Source: Proteobacteria bacterium UBA6921
Lineage (GTDB): Bacteria > Pseudomonadota > Gammaproteobacteria > SG8-11
Direction of reading: 5' to 3'
DNA length: 15,602 bases
NCBI GenBank assembly: GCA_002450895.1
Contig: DKAR01000057.1
Span: forward strand, 1 to 15,602
Below, piece by piece: positions 14,571 through 15,602 of this stretch. The translations under genes and the position numbers were made by a program. The notes beneath the pieces were generated by a model. That model was not told where the DNA came from. It saw only the letters and a program-made list of their open reading frames with translations, and ran no database searches. Position 1 is the stretch's first letter. Every line of letters starts with the position of its first letter.

Positions 14571-15437
14571 ATGTCCGTTCGCAAGGGAACATTGTATGTG
14601 GTGGCGACTCCGCTGGGCAACCTGACGGACATCACACATCGCGCGGCGGAGACGCTTTCCCAGGTCCAGTGGATTGCGGCGGAAGACACACGTCACAGTC
14701 GCGTGCTGCTTGATCACCTGGGCGCGCAAGCGCCGTGCATTGCCTATCACGAGCACAACGAACGGAAAGTTCTCGACACGTTACTTGAAAAACTTAATCG
14801 TGGCGATTCAATTGCCCTGATCAGCGACGCCGGGACGCCATTAATAAGCGATCCTGGGTATGTGCTGGTTCGGGAAGCGCGGCAGCGGGGAATTTCCGTG
14901 GTTCCGATACCTGGCGCGAGTGCGGTTATTGCCGCGCTGTCCGTCAGCGGGTTGCCGACCGATCGTTTCGTTTTTGAAGGATTTCTTCCGGCTCGGTCCC
15001 ATGCCCGCCGCGAACGCTTGCGTGAGCTGTCCGGCGAATCGCGCACGCTGGTTTTTTATGAATCGCCGCATCGCGCACCGGATTGTCTTGAAGACATGCT
15101 TGAGGTCTTTGGCGCGGACCGCGAAGTTGTCATCGCACGTGAAATGACCAAGATTCACGAGACCGTGTCGACCGGAACGCTGGCGAGTCATGTCGAGCGT
15201 GCGAGGGCGGATGCGAATGCAGTTCGTGGCGAAATCGTCATTATGGTGCATGGTGCTGCGGCAGGCGGTGAGCAGACCAGTGCCGACGTCGATCGAATCC
15301 TCTCCATCCTGCTTGAAGAACTGCCGCCGTCACGTGCGGCAGTGCTGACGGCACGCTTGACGGGTGTTGCAAAAAACACCATCTATGCGCGCGCAATGCA
15401 ATTGTCGCGTCACGGCCCCAAAGAGGACGCGGAGTAG
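14571..15437 (+). CDS. rsmI: 16S rRNA (cytidine1402-2'-O)-methyltransferase RsmI
   Basis: 288 residues from ATG 14571, with GAGG 8 nt upstream; the in-frame codons upstream add nothing conserved. RsmI uses S-adenosylmethionine to methylate the ribose of C1402 in the 16S decoding centre. Visible motifs of the tetrapyrrole-methylase fold: LYVVATPLGNLTDIT 8-22, AEDTRHSRVLL 38-47, ALISDAGTPLISDPGY 82-97, PIPGASAVIAALSVSGLPTD 113-131 with FVFEGFLP, and LVFYESPHR further on. The length is typical. The next gene downstream is rnpB, and the divergent neighbour is lpoA, an order seen in many beta- and gammaproteobacteria. Confidence 0.96.
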   Translation: MSVRKGTLYVVATPLGNLTDITHRAAETLSQVQWIAAEDTRHSRVLLDHLGAQAPCIAYHEHNERKVLDTLLEKLNRGDSIALISDAGTPLISDPGYVLVREARQRGISVVPIPGASAVIAALSVSGLPTDRFVFEGFLPARSHARRERLRELSGESRTLVFYESPHRAPDCLEDMLEVFGADREVVIAREMTKIHETVSTGTLASHVERARADANAVRGEIVIMVHGAAAGGEQTSADVDRILSILLEELPPSRAAVLTARLTGVAKNTIYARAMQLSRHGPKEDAE

Positions 15438-15451
15438 CGGTCGCGCCTGAC

Positions 15452-15480
15452 TTGCAATTACCAGTAACGCCCCGCACACT
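15452..15480 (+). promoter_or_regulatory. Probable rnpB promoter
   Basis: TTGCAA (15452-15457) and CACACT (15475-15480) stand 17 bp apart, and the -10 ends 6 nt before the predicted RNase P RNA start at G15487. The -35 matches well and the -10 weakly (three of six). The position is what makes it credible. Confidence 0.4.
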
Positions 15481-15486
15481 GGCGTC

Positions 15487-15602
15487 GGAGTCGGCCAGAC
15501 AGTCGCTGCGAACCTCCGGGTTCGTGGAGGAAAGTCCGGGCTCCACAGGGCGCGGTGCCAGGTAACGCCTGGGCGGCGCGAGCCGACGGAAAGTGCCACA
15601 GA
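15487..15602 (+). ncRNA. rnpB: RNase P RNA (bacterial class A), 5' part, cut by window edge
   Basis: The catalytic RNA of RNase P, which removes tRNA 5' leaders. Conserved blocks read in order: GGCCAGACAGTCGC near the 5' end, GGAGGAAAGTCCGGGCTCC (15526-15544), ACAGGGCGCGGTGCCAGGTAA (starting 15546) and GCCTGGGCGG, then GTGCCACAGA at the window end. These correspond to P1/P2/P4-side and the J-regions of the E. coli RNA. The P3 hairpin is short (GCGAACC-TCCG-GGTTCGT) compared with E. coli. About the 5' third of the RNA is present. It sits directly after rsmI with its own probable promoter. Confidence 0.96.

Noticed and set aside
1..15602. Prophage, transposon, defence island or secretion-system content
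   Set aside because: No integrase, transposase, phage structural, restriction or toxin-antitoxin signature was seen; gene order is housekeeping and signalling.

Overview
The window looks like chromosomal DNA of a proteobacterium, most likely a betaproteobacterium or a close gammaproteobacterial relative. This is inferred from gene order and family resemblance, not from a search. The right end carries the conserved block rsmI / rnpB with divergent lpoA-yraN-dolP. The HD-GYP variant and the small secreted His-rich protein resemble families I associate with betaproteobacteria. Base composition is moderately GC-rich. I see no phage, transposase, integrase, CRISPR array or tRNA.

Left part (1-5338), all genes on the minus strand: the 3'-truncated end of a very large hybrid-sensor-type histidine kinase (GAF, three PAS, GAF, HisKA, HATPase), a periplasmic cupin-like protein, a small coiled-coil protein, and a small exported His/Gly-rich protein. 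The 285-bp gap at 4529-4813 is unusually structured. It holds a 31-bp near-perfect palindrome, nested inverted repeats, a GC hairpin and a plus-strand intrinsic terminator, and is a candidate for an unannotated RNA.

Middle (5515-8777): an HD-GYP protein that has lost the HD dyad, AmpD amidase, a short DUF2835 gene on the plus strand abutting a pentapeptide-repeat gene tail to tail, and a membrane GGDEF protein whose active site is degenerate but whose c-di-GMP inhibitory site is intact. Both cyclic-di-GMP modules therefore look like non-catalytic, possibly ligand-sensing, versions.

Right-middle (8778-10221): a Crp/Fnr-family regulator on the plus strand, with a long, palindrome-rich leader. 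It is followed by a region with a perfect TATAAT, two strong hairpins and a U8 terminator, which is either the regulator's 3' end or an independent small RNA.

Right (10222-15602): a probable minus-strand operon of lpoA, yraN, dolP and an FAD-linked oxidase that starts at TTG inside the dolP stop region. It lies divergent from rsmI across only 27 bp. The diaA gene usually found between yraN and dolP is absent. The 5' part of rnpB (RNase P RNA) closes the window. This block deals with the cell envelope (PBP1A activation, outer-membrane lipoprotein) and with ribosome/RNA maturation.
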